From the NCBI RefSeq assembly GCF_036346105.1, contig NZ_CP107811.1, forward strand, positions 6,219,501-6,283,500: a stretch of 64,000 nt of DNA, given 5' to 3'. The position numbers and the translations under genes were made by a program. The first letter of the stretch is position 1; each line of letters begins with the position of its first letter. Under the pieces are notes generated by a model. The model was not told the DNA's origin, did no database searches, and worked only from the letters and a program-made list of their open reading frames with translations. This document shows, piece after piece, positions 17,614 through 26,294 of the stretch. The DNA comes from Streptomyces sp. NBC_00539. GTDB taxonomy: Bacteria; Actinomycetota; Actinomycetes; Streptomycetales; Streptomycetaceae.

Positions 17614-18351
17614 TCAGTCGGACGTCCGGCGCAGGATCAGGGAGACGAAGCCCCAGGTGTCCCGGTAGACGCGCAGCCACTCGGAGCGCCGGACGCCGGC
17701 CGTTTCGAGGGCCTGGGAGCCGTCCGGACCGGCAGGATGGTCAAGGCCCCATGACGCCAGCGAGCCCCAGCAGGACCACTCGTAGTCGTCCAGTTCACTG
17801 CGCGTGCTGACGTGCCCGTAGACGGGTGTCCACCCGTCGGCGACGACCCGGTCCACGGTGGTCGCAAGGTCGGCGAAGTCCCCGAGCATCCCGACGGCCT
17901 CCGGGGAGGGTTCGCGGTCCCAGAACCCCTCGCCGACCAGGACCCGGCCGCCGGGGGTCAGGTGCTTGCGGGCCGCGGCGAGGGTGGGGAGCAAGCCGCC
18001 GAATGCGTGCGTGGCCCCGACACTGAGCACGAGGTCGAACGGCTCCGCCGGGGCGAAGTCCTCGGCCGGGATGTGGTGGAGCACGAGGCGTTCTCGGACG
18101 CCGAGGCGGTGCGCGGCCTGATCGGCGAGCGCCAAGGCCTCCTTCGAGACGTCGACGCCCTCGGCATGCAGGTGGGGGTGGTTGTCCAGGGCGCGCAGCA
18201 GCCATTCCGCGGTGCCGCAGCCGAGGTCGAGTACTCGGGCGTCGGCGCGGGGGACCGCGCGGTCCAGCAGTCGGCGTACGGACCCGTCGTCGAGCGGGGC
18301 CTTTATCGGGTGGTCGGCATGGGCGATCTGGGAGATCTGTTCACGGTTCAC
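17614..18351 (-). CDS. Class I SAM-dependent methyltransferase
   Basis: A cytoplasmic 245-aa methyltransferase with a Rossmann fold. Motif I is RVLDLGCGTAEWLL, followed by an acidic strand end at EGVDVSKEAL, motif around FDLVLSVGATHAFGG and the post-motif strand GGRVLVGEGFWDREP. The family start MNREQISQIAHADHPIKAPL fits the GTG at 18351 with GGCAGG about 11 nt upstream; the track frame extends to a GTG at 18387. The substrate is not evident. A similar fold is used for metabolite methylation in many actinobacteria, and the neighbours give no clue. Confidence 0.88.
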   Translation of the reverse strand: MNREQISQIAHADHPIKAPLDDGSVRRLLDRAVPRADARVLDLGCGTAEWLLRALDNHPHLHAEGVDVSKEALALADQAAHRLGVRERLVLHHIPAEDFAPAEPFDLVLSVGATHAFGGLLPTLAAARKHLTPGGRVLVGEGFWDREPSPEAVGMLGDFADLATTVDRVVADGWTPVYGHVSTRSELDDYEWSCWGSLASWGLDHPAGPDGSQALETAGVRRSEWLRVYRDTWGFVSLILRRTSD

Positions 18352-18495
18352 CGGCGCAGCCTGCCAGCAGCCGGAGGCCGCGCACACCTCCTTTTCGGTG
18401 CCGGAACCCCGCGCCCGGTGACGGCGTGGGCTGCGCCGGGCCGTCCGGACGCGTACCCGTCACCGCGCACCGCCGGCCGGCCGCGCCTGGTCGCG

Positions 18496-19407
18496 TTAGC
18501 GGCCCGGGGGTGTGCCGAACTGTCTGTTGAAGGCGGCGGAGAAGGCGTACGGGCTCCCGTAGCCGCAGCGGCGGGCGATCGCCGACAGCGGGTCCGCGCT
18601 GTCGCGGAGCAGCGCCGCGGCGAAGGTCAGCCGCCACCAGGTCAGGTACGCCATCGGCGGCCGGCCCACCAGTGCCGTGAACCGGCGGGCCAGCGTGGCC
18701 CGCGAGACGCCCGCTTCGGCGGCGAGGCGGTCGTTGGTCCACGGGGCGGCCGGCTCGGAGTGCAGGGCCCGCAGGGCGGCGGCCGTCACGGGGTCGCCCA
18801 GTACGGCGGGCCACGCCCCGGTCGCGGCGTCGGCCAGCCAGGACCGGACCATGTAGACGAGCAGGAGGTCGAGCAGCCCGGGGACGGCGATCCCCGCGCC
18901 GGGCCGCTGTCCGCCCAGTTCACGCCCCAACAGGTCGATGGCGAAGCGCAGTTCCGGGTGCGCTCCCACCCTGTTCGGCAGGTGGACGACGGTCGGCAGT
19001 TCGCCCATGAGCGGGTGCATCCGGCTGCGGTCGAGCCGGTACTTCCCGCACAGCAGCTCCACGGCCCTCCCGTCGGCATTCCCGTCGGGGCCGGCGGCGC
19101 CCCGGCGCGGGTGCTTCCCGTCGGCCCATTCCTCGAACGCCACCGCGCGCCGCCGGTCCGACGCGTCGGCACGGGAGTCGGCGAGGACGTGCCCGGCGCC
19201 GTGCGGCAGCAGCACCGCGTCGCCCGCCCCGAGCGGCACCGGCACGCCGTCGTCGGGCAGCAGCACACAGCTTCCCTCCACGACGACGTGGAAGCCGGCA
19301 CCGTCGTACGGGGCGAGGCGGGTGCACCAGCTTCCGGTGACCCGGACCCGGTGGGAGGAGGGCCGTCCGATGCGGATGGTCGATATCGCGTCGCTCACCA
19401 CGTCCAT
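18496..19407 (-). CDS. AraC-family transcriptional regulator with cupin domain
   Basis: A 303-aa regulator. Residues 1 to about 190 are a cupin-type sensing domain (FHVVVEGSCVLL, GAGDAVLLPHGAGHVL). A C-terminal double helix-turn-helix follows (NDRLAAEAGVSRATLARRFT then LSAIARRCGYGSPYAFSAAF), the classic AraC signature. The ATG is preceded by TACGCT (complement of 19414-19419) with 6 nt between, so the mRNA is probably leaderless. It is divergent from an MBL-fold hydrolase and likely controls it; AraC/MBL and AraC/oxidoreductase pairs of this type are frequent. Confidence 0.92.
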   Translation of the reverse strand: MDVVSDAISTIRIGRPSSHRVRVTGSWCTRLAPYDGAGFHVVVEGSCVLLPDDGVPVPLGAGDAVLLPHGAGHVLADSRADASDRRRAVAFEEWADGKHPRRGAAGPDGNADGRAVELLCGKYRLDRSRMHPLMGELPTVVHLPNRVGAHPELRFAIDLLGRELGGQRPGAGIAVPGLLDLLLVYMVRSWLADAATGAWPAVLGDPVTAAALRALHSEPAAPWTNDRLAAEAGVSRATLARRFTALVGRPPMAYLTWWRLTFAAALLRDSADPLSAIARRCGYGSPYAFSAAFNRQFGTPPGR

Positions 19408-19413
19408 GCCGAA

Positions 19414-19500
19414 AGCGTAGCCCCGGCGTCAGCGGCGAGAGCCTCGCGCATCCGTATGAGCCATCAGCGCATTGAGGGGCTCACGCCGCGTTCATAGGGT
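19414..19500. promoter_or_regulatory. Divergent AraC / MBL-hydrolase promoter region, both genes probably leaderless
   Basis: For the hydrolase, TTGAGG (19472-19477) and TAGGGT (19495-19500) are 17 nt apart and place the start of transcription at about the ATG at 19507. For the AraC gene, TACGCT (complement of 19414-19419) lies 6 nt before its ATG. Confidence 0.5.
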
Positions 19501-19506
19501 CGGGGC

Positions 19507-20436
19507 ATGAGCAGCGAGAACAAGCAGAGCACCATGCTGGGGGACGTCGAGGTCACACGTGTCGTCGAGTGGCAGGGGCCGGCCGCCCGCACCTCCGAGA
19601 TCGTGCCCGCAGCCGGGCCCGAGGTGTGGCGGGACAACGCCGGCTCGCTCGCCCCCGACCACTGGGACCCGCAGGGCGACCGCGTGGTGATGGCGGTGCA
19701 GACCTGGGTGCTGCGCAGCGCCGGACGGACCGTACTGGTGGACACCGGGGTCGGCGACATGCGCGAGCGCCCCGGATCGCCGATGTTCCATCACTGGCGG
19801 GGCGACCTCCTCGCCCGGCTGGCACTGGCCGGGGTCCGGCCCGAGGACGTGGACCTCGTCGTCAACACGCACGTGCACGGTGATCACGTCGGCGGCAACA
19901 CCACCGGCGCGCAAGGTGAGTGGACCCCGGCCTTCCCCAATGCCCGGTACCTGATCCCGGCCGCGGACGACTTCCACTACGGGCCGCGCAACGGGTACGC
20001 GCAGGGCAAGAGGGTGGACGACCGGCTCGTGTACGAGGACAGCGTCGAGCCCGTCCACCGTGCCGGGCAGGCCGTGCTGTGGGAGGGCGTCCACCGTATC
20101 GACGAGCACCTCGTCCTGGAGTCCGCGCCCGGTCACACGCCCGGATCCAGCGTGCTGCGGCTCGAATCCGGCGGGGACCGTGCGGTGTTCGTCGGCGATC
20201 TGCTGCACAGCCCCGTGCAGATCCTGAACCCCGGACACAACAGCTGCTTCTGCCTGGACCCGTCGCAGGCCGCGGCCACCCGCCGCCGGATCCTCGAAGG
20301 AGCCGCCGACCGAAGGGAATGGGTGATACCGGCGCACTTCGGCGGAGCGGGCGCCGTCGAAGTCCGGCGCCGGGGCCACGACTTCGCCCTCGGGCCGTGG
20401 GCGGCCTTCGAAGGGGACGCGCCGGCCGGGCGGTGA
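19507..20436 (+). CDS. MBL-fold metallo-hydrolase
   Basis: A 309-aa metallo-beta-lactamase-fold enzyme of the quorum-quenching/lactonase-like branch. The metal site motif is NTHVHGDHVGGN (HxHxDH), with a further His in SAPGHTPGSS, Asp in FVGDLLHSP and His in PAHFGG. VLVDTGVGD marks the first strand. It is cytoplasmic, with no signal peptide. Substrates in this family vary (lactones, esters, phosphoesters), so none is assigned. It is divergent from an AraC-type regulator, and a near-consensus promoter ends at the start codon. Confidence 0.9.
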   Translation: MSSENKQSTMLGDVEVTRVVEWQGPAARTSEIVPAAGPEVWRDNAGSLAPDHWDPQGDRVVMAVQTWVLRSAGRTVLVDTGVGDMRERPGSPMFHHWRGDLLARLALAGVRPEDVDLVVNTHVHGDHVGGNTTGAQGEWTPAFPNARYLIPAADDFHYGPRNGYAQGKRVDDRLVYEDSVEPVHRAGQAVLWEGVHRIDEHLVLESAPGHTPGSSVLRLESGGDRAVFVGDLLHSPVQILNPGHNSCFCLDPSQAAATRRRILEGAADRREWVIPAHFGGAGAVEVRRRGHDFALGPWAAFEGDAPAGR

Positions 20437-20502
20437 TTCCGGCCCGGACGACTGGCCGGAAACAGCGCGTTCAGCGAAGCGTGACCGCCGTACTGTGGAG
20501 TG

Positions 20503-21696
20503 ATGCCTGTAGTAGACATCAGTTCCGGGGCCCAGAACTTCCATGCCGACCCGTATGCCTTCTACGCGAAACTGCGGGACAGCGGACCGGTCCACCACGT
20601 CGTTCTGGACGACCGGGTGTCGGGGCCGAGCTGGCTGGTCGTGGGGTACGAAGAGGCCCGTCAGGCCCTGAACCACCCCGCTCTGCTCAAGGACTGGCGC
20701 GATACCGGCCTGTTCCCCGAGATCACGGCGACGGCGGCCAACGCGAACATGCTGGAATCCGACCCGCCGCACCACACCCGGCTGCGCCGCCTGGTCGCGC
20801 GCGAGTTCACCGCGCGCCGCATGGAGTCCATGCGGGCCCGCGTCCAGGAGATCACCGACGAACTGCTGGACGCCATGGCCGCCCGGCCCGAGCGCTCCGC
20901 CGATCTGATCGAGGCACTCGCGTTCCCGCTGCCCATGACGGTGATCTGCGAACTGCTCGGCGTGCCCGACCTGGACCGCGAGCGCTTCCGGCACTGGTCC
21001 AACGAGGTCGTCGCCCCCACCCAGGGCGCTCCGGCGGGCGCCGCCCACGAGCAGCTCAGTGCCTACCTCGCCGAGCTCGTCGAGCTCAAGGCGAAGGCGC
21101 CGGGCGGGGACCTGCTCAGCGCGCTGATCCGTACCCGTGACGAGGACGGTGACTCCCTGTCCGGGGAGGAGCTGATCGGGATGGCCTTCCTGCTGCTCGT
21201 CGCCGGCCACGAGACCACGGTCAACCTCATCTCCAACGGCGTACGGGCCCTGCTCGCCCATCCCGGTCAACTCGCCGAGCTGCGCGCCGACTTCGACGGG
21301 CTGCTGCCCGGCGCGGTCGAGGAGATGCTGCGCTACGACGGCCCCGTGCAGAACGCCACCTTCCGCTACGCCGGTGAGGACGTGGAGATCGGCGGCGTCG
21401 TCATCCCGGCCGGGGACACCGTCCTCGTCTCGCTGGCGGGCGCCGACCGCGACCCCGGGCGGTTCGGGGAGCCCGATGCCTTCGACATCCACCGGGCCCC
21501 CCAGGGCCACCTCGCCTTCGGCCACGGACTGCACTTCTGCCTCGGTGCCCCGCTGGCCCGGATGGAGGGCCGCATCGCGATCCGGAGCCTGCTGGAGCGC
21601 TTCCCGGACCTGGCCGAGGACCCGGCAGGCGGCCCCCCGGCCTGGCTGGCGGGCAGCCTGATGAGGGGCGTGAGCCGGCTTCCCGTCCGCTGGTAG
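20503..21696 (+). CDS. Cytochrome P450
   Basis: A soluble actinomycete P450 of 397 aa. The I-helix oxygen-activation motif is intact (LLVAGHETTVNL), the ExxR motif is EEMLRYD and the heme-binding loop is FGHGLHFCLGAPLAR with the thiolate Cys. LESDPPHHTRLRRLV is the C-helix region that contacts the heme propionates. The ATG at 20503 is preferred over the GTG at 20500, because a TACTGT box (20491-20496) sits 6 nt before it. No ferredoxin gene adjoins, so electrons must come from elsewhere. The substrate is unknown. Confidence 0.92.
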   Translation: MPVVDISSGAQNFHADPYAFYAKLRDSGPVHHVVLDDRVSGPSWLVVGYEEARQALNHPALLKDWRDTGLFPEITATAANANMLESDPPHHTRLRRLVAREFTARRMESMRARVQEITDELLDAMAARPERSADLIEALAFPLPMTVICELLGVPDLDRERFRHWSNEVVAPTQGAPAGAAHEQLSAYLAELVELKAKAPGGDLLSALIRTRDEDGDSLSGEELIGMAFLLLVAGHETTVNLISNGVRALLAHPGQLAELRADFDGLLPGAVEEMLRYDGPVQNATFRYAGEDVEIGGVVIPAGDTVLVSLAGADRDPGRFGEPDAFDIHRAPQGHLAFGHGLHFCLGAPLARMEGRIAIRSLLERFPDLAEDPAGGPPAWLAGSLMRGVSRLPVRW

Positions 21697-21713
21697 CGCC
21701 GCCGGGTGCCGAC

Positions 21714-21765
21714 GCCCGCCGTCAGCGCCCGCCGTCAGTCCCCCCAGTCAGTGCCCCCCGTCAGT
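21714..21765. repeat. Four tandem copies of a 13-bp repeat
   Basis: GCCCGCCGTCAGC, GCCCGCCGTCAGT, CCCCCCAGTCAGT and GCCCCCCGTCAGT stand head to tail between the convergent P450 and peptidase genes, running into the peptidase stop codon. No function is evident. Confidence 0.8.
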
Positions 21766-23332
21766 GGCCGCCGGGACGGCCGGCCGGCTCCGGCAGCGGC
21801 ACACCCGCGCAGCGGGCGCCCTCGGCGGGCAGCACACCGTCGAGCAGGTAGGCCTCGACCGCGGAGTCGACGCACGGGTTGTGGTTCTGGAACTGGCCGT
21901 GGTCACCGCCGTCCACCGTGAGCAGCCGTGAGCCGGCCAGCCCGCGGTGGGCGCGCACCGCGGACTCGTAGTACGTCGCCGGGTCGTTCGTCGAGTTCAG
22001 CATGAGCACGGGGGGCAGCTCCTCGCCGGTGACCTCGACGCGGGGCGTCCGGGAGCGCGGCCAGTTCGCGCACACTGAGGCGAAGGCGAGCTCGCGCGCT
22101 CCGGCCAGCGGATAGGTCTGCGTGGCCCCGGCGCTGTGCTCCTCCCAGTAACGGGCGTCCCGCGTCCACGGGGTGTCCCCGCAGGTGACCGAGAAGAAGT
22201 CGGCGGCGAAGTCGGCGCCCAGGGGGTGCGCGAGCTGCGCCGCCACTGTCTCCCGTACGTCCGCCGGAGCCTGCTCGGGGTGGCTGAGGACCCCGAGGAG
22301 CACGGCGAGCCCCTCGAATCCGTCCCCCGCGTCGTAGAGCGAGTTCGTCGTGGCCGCATCGAGGTGGTTGGGCGTGACGACCGTTCCCCCGAGGTCGAGG
22401 GGGTGCGCGCCCAGGGCGGCCCGCAGCCGCTCGAAAGAGGCTCCGGCCTCGGCCGGGGTGGCGCCCTGGTGGTAGGTGGCGTCGTGCGCGGCGAGCCAGG
22501 GCAGGAAGTCCTCCTCGAACCTGCGCTGGAAGCTCATCGGCTGACCGGTCATGAAGGACTGCCAGGTACCGGTGAAGTCCACGTTGCTGTCGAGCACCAC
22601 CCGCTCCACGCGGCTCGGGAACTCGGTGGCGTAGTACGCGCCGAGGAACGTCGCGTAGGAGGGACCGTAGTACGAGACCTTCCGGGCGCCCAGGAGTTCC
22701 CGGTACAGGTCCATGTCGTGCACCGCCTGATCGGTGGTGATGTACGGCAGCAGGTCGCCCGAGCGGCGCCGGCAGTCCTGCACGAAGCCCCGCGCCCGGT
22801 CGACTGTCCGTCGCACGGCCCCGGGGGACCGGTCGCGCAGGTCGCCGCTGCCGAACAGGGCGTCGACGGCGCTCTGGTCCGAGCAGGTGACACGGGTGCT
22901 CGCGCCGACACCGCGCTGATCGAAGCCGACGATGTCGTACGCGGCCGCCAGCCGTGGGCTGTACGAGGCCAGTCGCGCGGGGCGGCCCAGCCCCGACGCG
23001 CCGGGTCCGCCCGCCGCCACCATGAGCACGCCCCGGCGTCCGGCCGGGTCCGCCGCGCGGAGCCGGTCGACCTCCACGTGCAGGTCCGGCCCGGAGCCGG
23101 GGTGGTACCAGTCCCGGGGCACGGTCATCGTGGCGCACTCCAGCGGGCCCGTCGCGCACGGATGCCAGTCGAGCCGCTGGTGCCGGTAGCGGTCCGGTAC
23201 GCGGGGGGCGGCGCCCGCTTGTGCGGCGCCCGCCGGTGCGGCGCCCGCGGTGGTGGCCGGCAGGGCGGCGGCGGCCAGCACGCCGCACAGGGCGGTCGCC
23301 GCCCACCGTGCGGACTTCCTGAACAAGGACAT
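21761..23332 (-). CDS. Secreted alpha/beta-hydrolase, tripeptidyl aminopeptidase-like (S33)
   Basis: An exported hydrolase of 523 aa related to Streptomyces Tap/SlpD proteins that remove N-terminal peptides. The signal peptide spans about 1-42 (ending AGAAPRV). VAAGGPGASG is the oxyanion region, and FDQRGVGASTRVTC precedes the nucleophile elbow SYYGPSYATFLG with Ser225. The acid is in NSTNDPATYY and the His in DGGDHGQF. The last residue of the usual GxSxG elbow is Ala here (GPSYA), while most relatives have GVSYG. Cysteines near 59, 66 and the C-terminus suggest disulfides, and the C-terminal TAP-like domain is present. It ends next to a 13-bp tandem repeat. Confidence 0.88.
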   Translation of the reverse strand: MSLFRKSARWAATALCGVLAAAALPATTAGAAPAGAAQAGAAPRVPDRYRHQRLDWHPCATGPLECATMTVPRDWYHPGSGPDLHVEVDRLRAADPAGRRGVLMVAAGGPGASGLGRPARLASYSPRLAAAYDIVGFDQRGVGASTRVTCSDQSAVDALFGSGDLRDRSPGAVRRTVDRARGFVQDCRRRSGDLLPYITTDQAVHDMDLYRELLGARKVSYYGPSYATFLGAYYATEFPSRVERVVLDSNVDFTGTWQSFMTGQPMSFQRRFEEDFLPWLAAHDATYHQGATPAEAGASFERLRAALGAHPLDLGGTVVTPNHLDAATTNSLYDAGDGFEGLAVLLGVLSHPEQAPADVRETVAAQLAHPLGADFAADFFSVTCGDTPWTRDARYWEEHSAGATQTYPLAGARELAFASVCANWPRSRTPRVEVTGEELPPVLMLNSTNDPATYYESAVRAHRGLAGSRLLTVDGGDHGQFQNHNPCVDSAVEAYLLDGVLPAEGARCAGVPLPEPAGRPGGH

Positions 23333-23562
23333 TGCTTCCTCTTCCCCCTGGGATCTCCTGGACGCTCAGATCGTCGCCCGCGCCCGCCGGGTGCTTCGAT
23401 CCCCCTGGCACCCGGATCCGGGGTGGTGACAGGACCACCCACCCCGGCCGTCGCCACCCCATCGGGCGGAGGCCGTTCGTGGATGCCGCCGGGTCACACG
23501 CGGACAACTGTCCAATTTCTTCTACCATGGGCGCTTTGTCGGCGGTTGCTGCGAGGAGTCCC

Positions 23563-25428
23563 ATGGTCCTGAACCCTGTCCGGGCGATCTTCGAGGACCG
23601 GCCCGTCCCGTCCCTGCGCCTGCTCGCGACGGTGCTGCTCGCCTCCGCCGTCCTCGCCACCACCACGCCCGTCCTCGCCTCGGCCCCCGCGCCCGACGAC
23701 ACCCACCACGCGGGCTCCGTGCCGGGCGAGGCCGCCGTGCTCGGCGCGGACCACGCCCGCGCCCACGCCGGCCGCAGGAAGGCCGCCGACGCGATGCGCG
23801 AGTACCCCCAGTCGAGGCGCACCGCCGGCCTCGCCTCGCTGCGCGCCTCGCAGCGGCGGCTCAACGCCGCCTTCACCGCGTCGGATTCCGGCCGCTTCAC
23901 GGACTACTTCCCCTCACCCGACTTCGGTGTGCACGTGGCCCAGCTGCCCACCGGCAAGGTGCTGCTCTTCTCCTTCGAACGGGTGGAGGTCAACCCCACC
24001 AAGGAGACCGGTCCCACCGACCGCCTCGGCCGCACCAACGCCGGCCGCGCCTACCTGTGGGACCCCGCCAAGGGCACCGGCACCACGGCGTTCAAGAAGG
24101 TGCCCCCGCCGACCGTGCTGATGCCGGACGGCACCTACGCCCCGCGTCCCGCCCCCTTCTTCTGCGCGGGCCACTCCTACCTGCCCAACGGCATGGTCGG
24201 CGTCTTCGGCGGCAACGGCGGCGGCAAGGGCGGTACGGGGGCCAGGCTCTCCTTCGTCTTCGACCCGTGGACCGAGACCTGGTTCCGCAACCGGGACATG
24301 ATGGTGGGCCGCTGGTACCCCTCCGTGGTCACCGGGGCCGACGGCCGACAGCTGATCATGTCGGGGCAGGACGAGCGCGGCACCGGGCACCCCACCCCGC
24401 TGGTCGAGCGCTTCCCGGCGCGCGGGTACCGGGTGCCCTGGCGCCCGTACGAGATCCCGGCGGGCGTCCCCGCGGAACGGTTCGCGGCGGACGCCCCGTT
24501 CCGCAACGACTACCCGCACCTGTTCTCGCTGCGCGACGGCATGATCTACGGTCTGGGCCGCGACGCCGACCAGCAGTGGGTGTTCGACCCGGTCAAGGAG
24601 ACCCGGACCGATCTGCCCCGGCGGCCCGCCGGCTTCCGCGGCTACGGCTCGGCGGTACCCCTGCCCGCGGGTCTGCGCGGTCCGGACTCCGTGCTGGTGC
24701 TCGGCGGCGACCCGCTCGACCCGTCCACGTACCGGCTGTCCGGCGGAGCCTGGCGCACCGACACCCCCCGGGCGTTCGGCCGCACCCAGGACGACACCCT
24801 GATCCTCCCGGACGCCACCCTGCTCACCGTCAACGGGGCGCTCGACACCAGGAACTACGGCTACGGGCCGTTCAACCCGAAGGCCGACCTCAAGTACCGG
24901 CAGGTCGAACTGCGCGACGCGCAGGGTCACTGGAAGCTGGGACCGGCCCAGCGGCTGCCCCGCGGCTACCACTCCAACGCCCTCGTCATGCCCGACGGAC
25001 GGGTCATGGTCACCGGTGACGAACTCCAGCAGATCGCCAACGACCCCGACATCGCGGACGGCATGGACGGCAGCATCGAGCTCTACGAGCCGCCCTACCT
25101 GCACCGCGGCCCCCGCCCCGCCCTCGACCGGGCGCCGCGCGGCGAACTCGCCTACGACGCGCAGTTCCAGGTCCGCACCTCCACCCCCGCGGACGTGGCG
25201 CGAGCCGTCCTGCTGGCCCCGACGACCGTGACGCACGCAGTCAACACCAGCCAGCGCCACCTGGAACTGCCTCTGACCGCCACCGGCGGCGACACCCTCA
25301 CCCTGCACACCCCGCCCAGCGCGGCCGACGCCCCGCCCGGGTACTACATGCTGTTCCTGCTGAGCGCCCGGGGGGTGCCGAGCACGGCGCAGTGGATCAA
25401 ACTGGGTCCCCGGCCACGCAGCCGCTGA
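23563..25428 (+). CDS. Galactose oxidase-like copper radical oxidase (GlxA-type)
   Basis: A 621-aa exported or membrane-anchored oxidase. An N-terminal hydrophobic segment (about 18-38) may be a signal or an anchor. A seven-bladed kelch beta-propeller follows, then a C-terminal DUF1929 domain. Copper-radical residues can be aligned: Cys201 (FFCAGHSYLPNG) and Tyr252 (GRWYPSVV) as the cross-linked pair, Tyr469-His470 (RGYHSNAL) and His558 (VTHAVNTSQRH). The family oxidises primary alcohols to aldehydes with release of H2O2; in Streptomyces GlxA acts on a tip polysaccharide made by CslA. No cslA lies beside this gene. The start at 23563 has GAGGAG 5 nt upstream; the frame opens much earlier without a signal. 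Confidence 0.9.
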   Translation: MVLNPVRAIFEDRPVPSLRLLATVLLASAVLATTTPVLASAPAPDDTHHAGSVPGEAAVLGADHARAHAGRRKAADAMREYPQSRRTAGLASLRASQRRLNAAFTASDSGRFTDYFPSPDFGVHVAQLPTGKVLLFSFERVEVNPTKETGPTDRLGRTNAGRAYLWDPAKGTGTTAFKKVPPPTVLMPDGTYAPRPAPFFCAGHSYLPNGMVGVFGGNGGGKGGTGARLSFVFDPWTETWFRNRDMMVGRWYPSVVTGADGRQLIMSGQDERGTGHPTPLVERFPARGYRVPWRPYEIPAGVPAERFAADAPFRNDYPHLFSLRDGMIYGLGRDADQQWVFDPVKETRTDLPRRPAGFRGYGSAVPLPAGLRGPDSVLVLGGDPLDPSTYRLSGGAWRTDTPRAFGRTQDDTLILPDATLLTVNGALDTRNYGYGPFNPKADLKYRQVELRDAQGHWKLGPAQRLPRGYHSNALVMPDGRVMVTGDELQQIANDPDIADGMDGSIELYEPPYLHRGPRPALDRAPRGELAYDAQFQVRTSTPADVARAVLLAPTTVTHAVNTSQRHLELPLTATGGDTLTLHTPPSAADAPPGYYMLFLLSARGVPSTAQWIKLGPRPRSR

Positions 25429-25454
25429 GGGGCCGTGGCACCGGCCACCGCCCC
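25429..25454. terminator. Possible bidirectional terminator between the oxidase and YciO-type genes
   Basis: GGGGCCGTGG and CCACCGCCCC pair in 9 of 10 positions around a 6-nt loop directly after the oxidase stop, between two convergent genes. Confidence 0.45.
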
Positions 25455-25464
25455 CGGCGGCGGG

Positions 25465-26085
25465 CTACTCGAAGCGGTCCGTGTCGCCCGCGCCGTAGCG
25501 GACGATCTCGGCGCCGCCGCCCGAGAAGTCGATGACCGTGGTCGGCTTCGTCCCGCAGTCGCCCGAGTCGACGACGATGTCCACGACGTGGTCGAGCCGC
25601 TCCTTGATCTCCCAGCCCTGGGTCATCGGCTCGTCCTCGTCGGGCAGCAGCAGGCTGCTGGACAGCAGCGGTTCGCCGATCTCCGCGAGCAGGGCCTGGA
25701 CGACCGTGTGGTCCGGGATGCGGACACCGACCGTCTTCTTCTTGGGGTGCAGCAGCTGGCGCGGCACTTCCTTGGTGGCGGGCAGGATGAAGGTGTAGCT
25801 GCCCGGAGTGGCCGCCTTGATCGCGCGGAAGACGTCGTTGTCGATCTGCACGAACTGCCCCAGCTGCGCGAAGTTCTGGCAGACCAGGGTGAAGTGGTGC
25901 CGGTCGTCGAGGTCGCGGATGGAGCGGATCCGGTCGAGACCGTCACGGTTGCCGAGCTGGCAGCCCAGTGCGTACAGGGAATCGGTCGGGTACGCGACGA
26001 GCGCGCCGGAGCGGATGCTGTCGGCCACGTTGCCGATCGTGCGCGCTTGGGGGTTCTCGGGGTGCACATCGAAGTACTTCGCCAT
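25465..26085 (-). CDS. YrdC/Sua5-fold protein of the YciO type
   Basis: A cytoplasmic 206-aa protein with the YrdC fold, related to the enzymes that make threonylcarbamoyl-AMP for tRNA t6A. The nucleotide/threonine pocket residues are in GALVAYPTDSLYALGC and RSIRDLDDRHHFTL; later patches are PGSYTFILPATKEVPR, KKTVGVRIPDH and PLLSSSLLLP. The length and the HHFTLVCQNF segment fit the YciO branch rather than the longer Sua5. YciO's role is less certain than Sua5's, so it may be a second, non-essential enzyme. It is convergent with the copper oxidase gene. Confidence 0.9.
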   Translation of the reverse strand: MAKYFDVHPENPQARTIGNVADSIRSGALVAYPTDSLYALGCQLGNRDGLDRIRSIRDLDDRHHFTLVCQNFAQLGQFVQIDNDVFRAIKAATPGSYTFILPATKEVPRQLLHPKKKTVGVRIPDHTVVQALLAEIGEPLLSSSLLLPDEDEPMTQGWEIKERLDHVVDIVVDSGDCGTKPTTVIDFSGGGAEIVRYGAGDTDRFE

Positions 26086-26294
26086 CCGCCGAGCCTACGG
26101 GATGCCCCGGCCCCGCCGTTCCACCCGTCGGCGCGGCGCCCCCGGTCGCGGCCCCGCCGGCCCGCCGCGCTGGTCCGTCCGGACGGCATCGTGGCGTGGC
26201 GAACGGGGCAGGGGCCCGGCCCGGGGGCTCCGCTCGCCCACTGTCGAAGCAGACACCCGCCCGCCAGTACGAGTGGAATCCATGGAGTGCCACC

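Noticed and set aside
18416-18465. Inverted repeat CGGTGACGG...CCGTCACCG between the AraC and methyltransferase genes
   Set aside because: The loop is about 32 nt and the stem is short, so it is not convincing as a terminator or operator.
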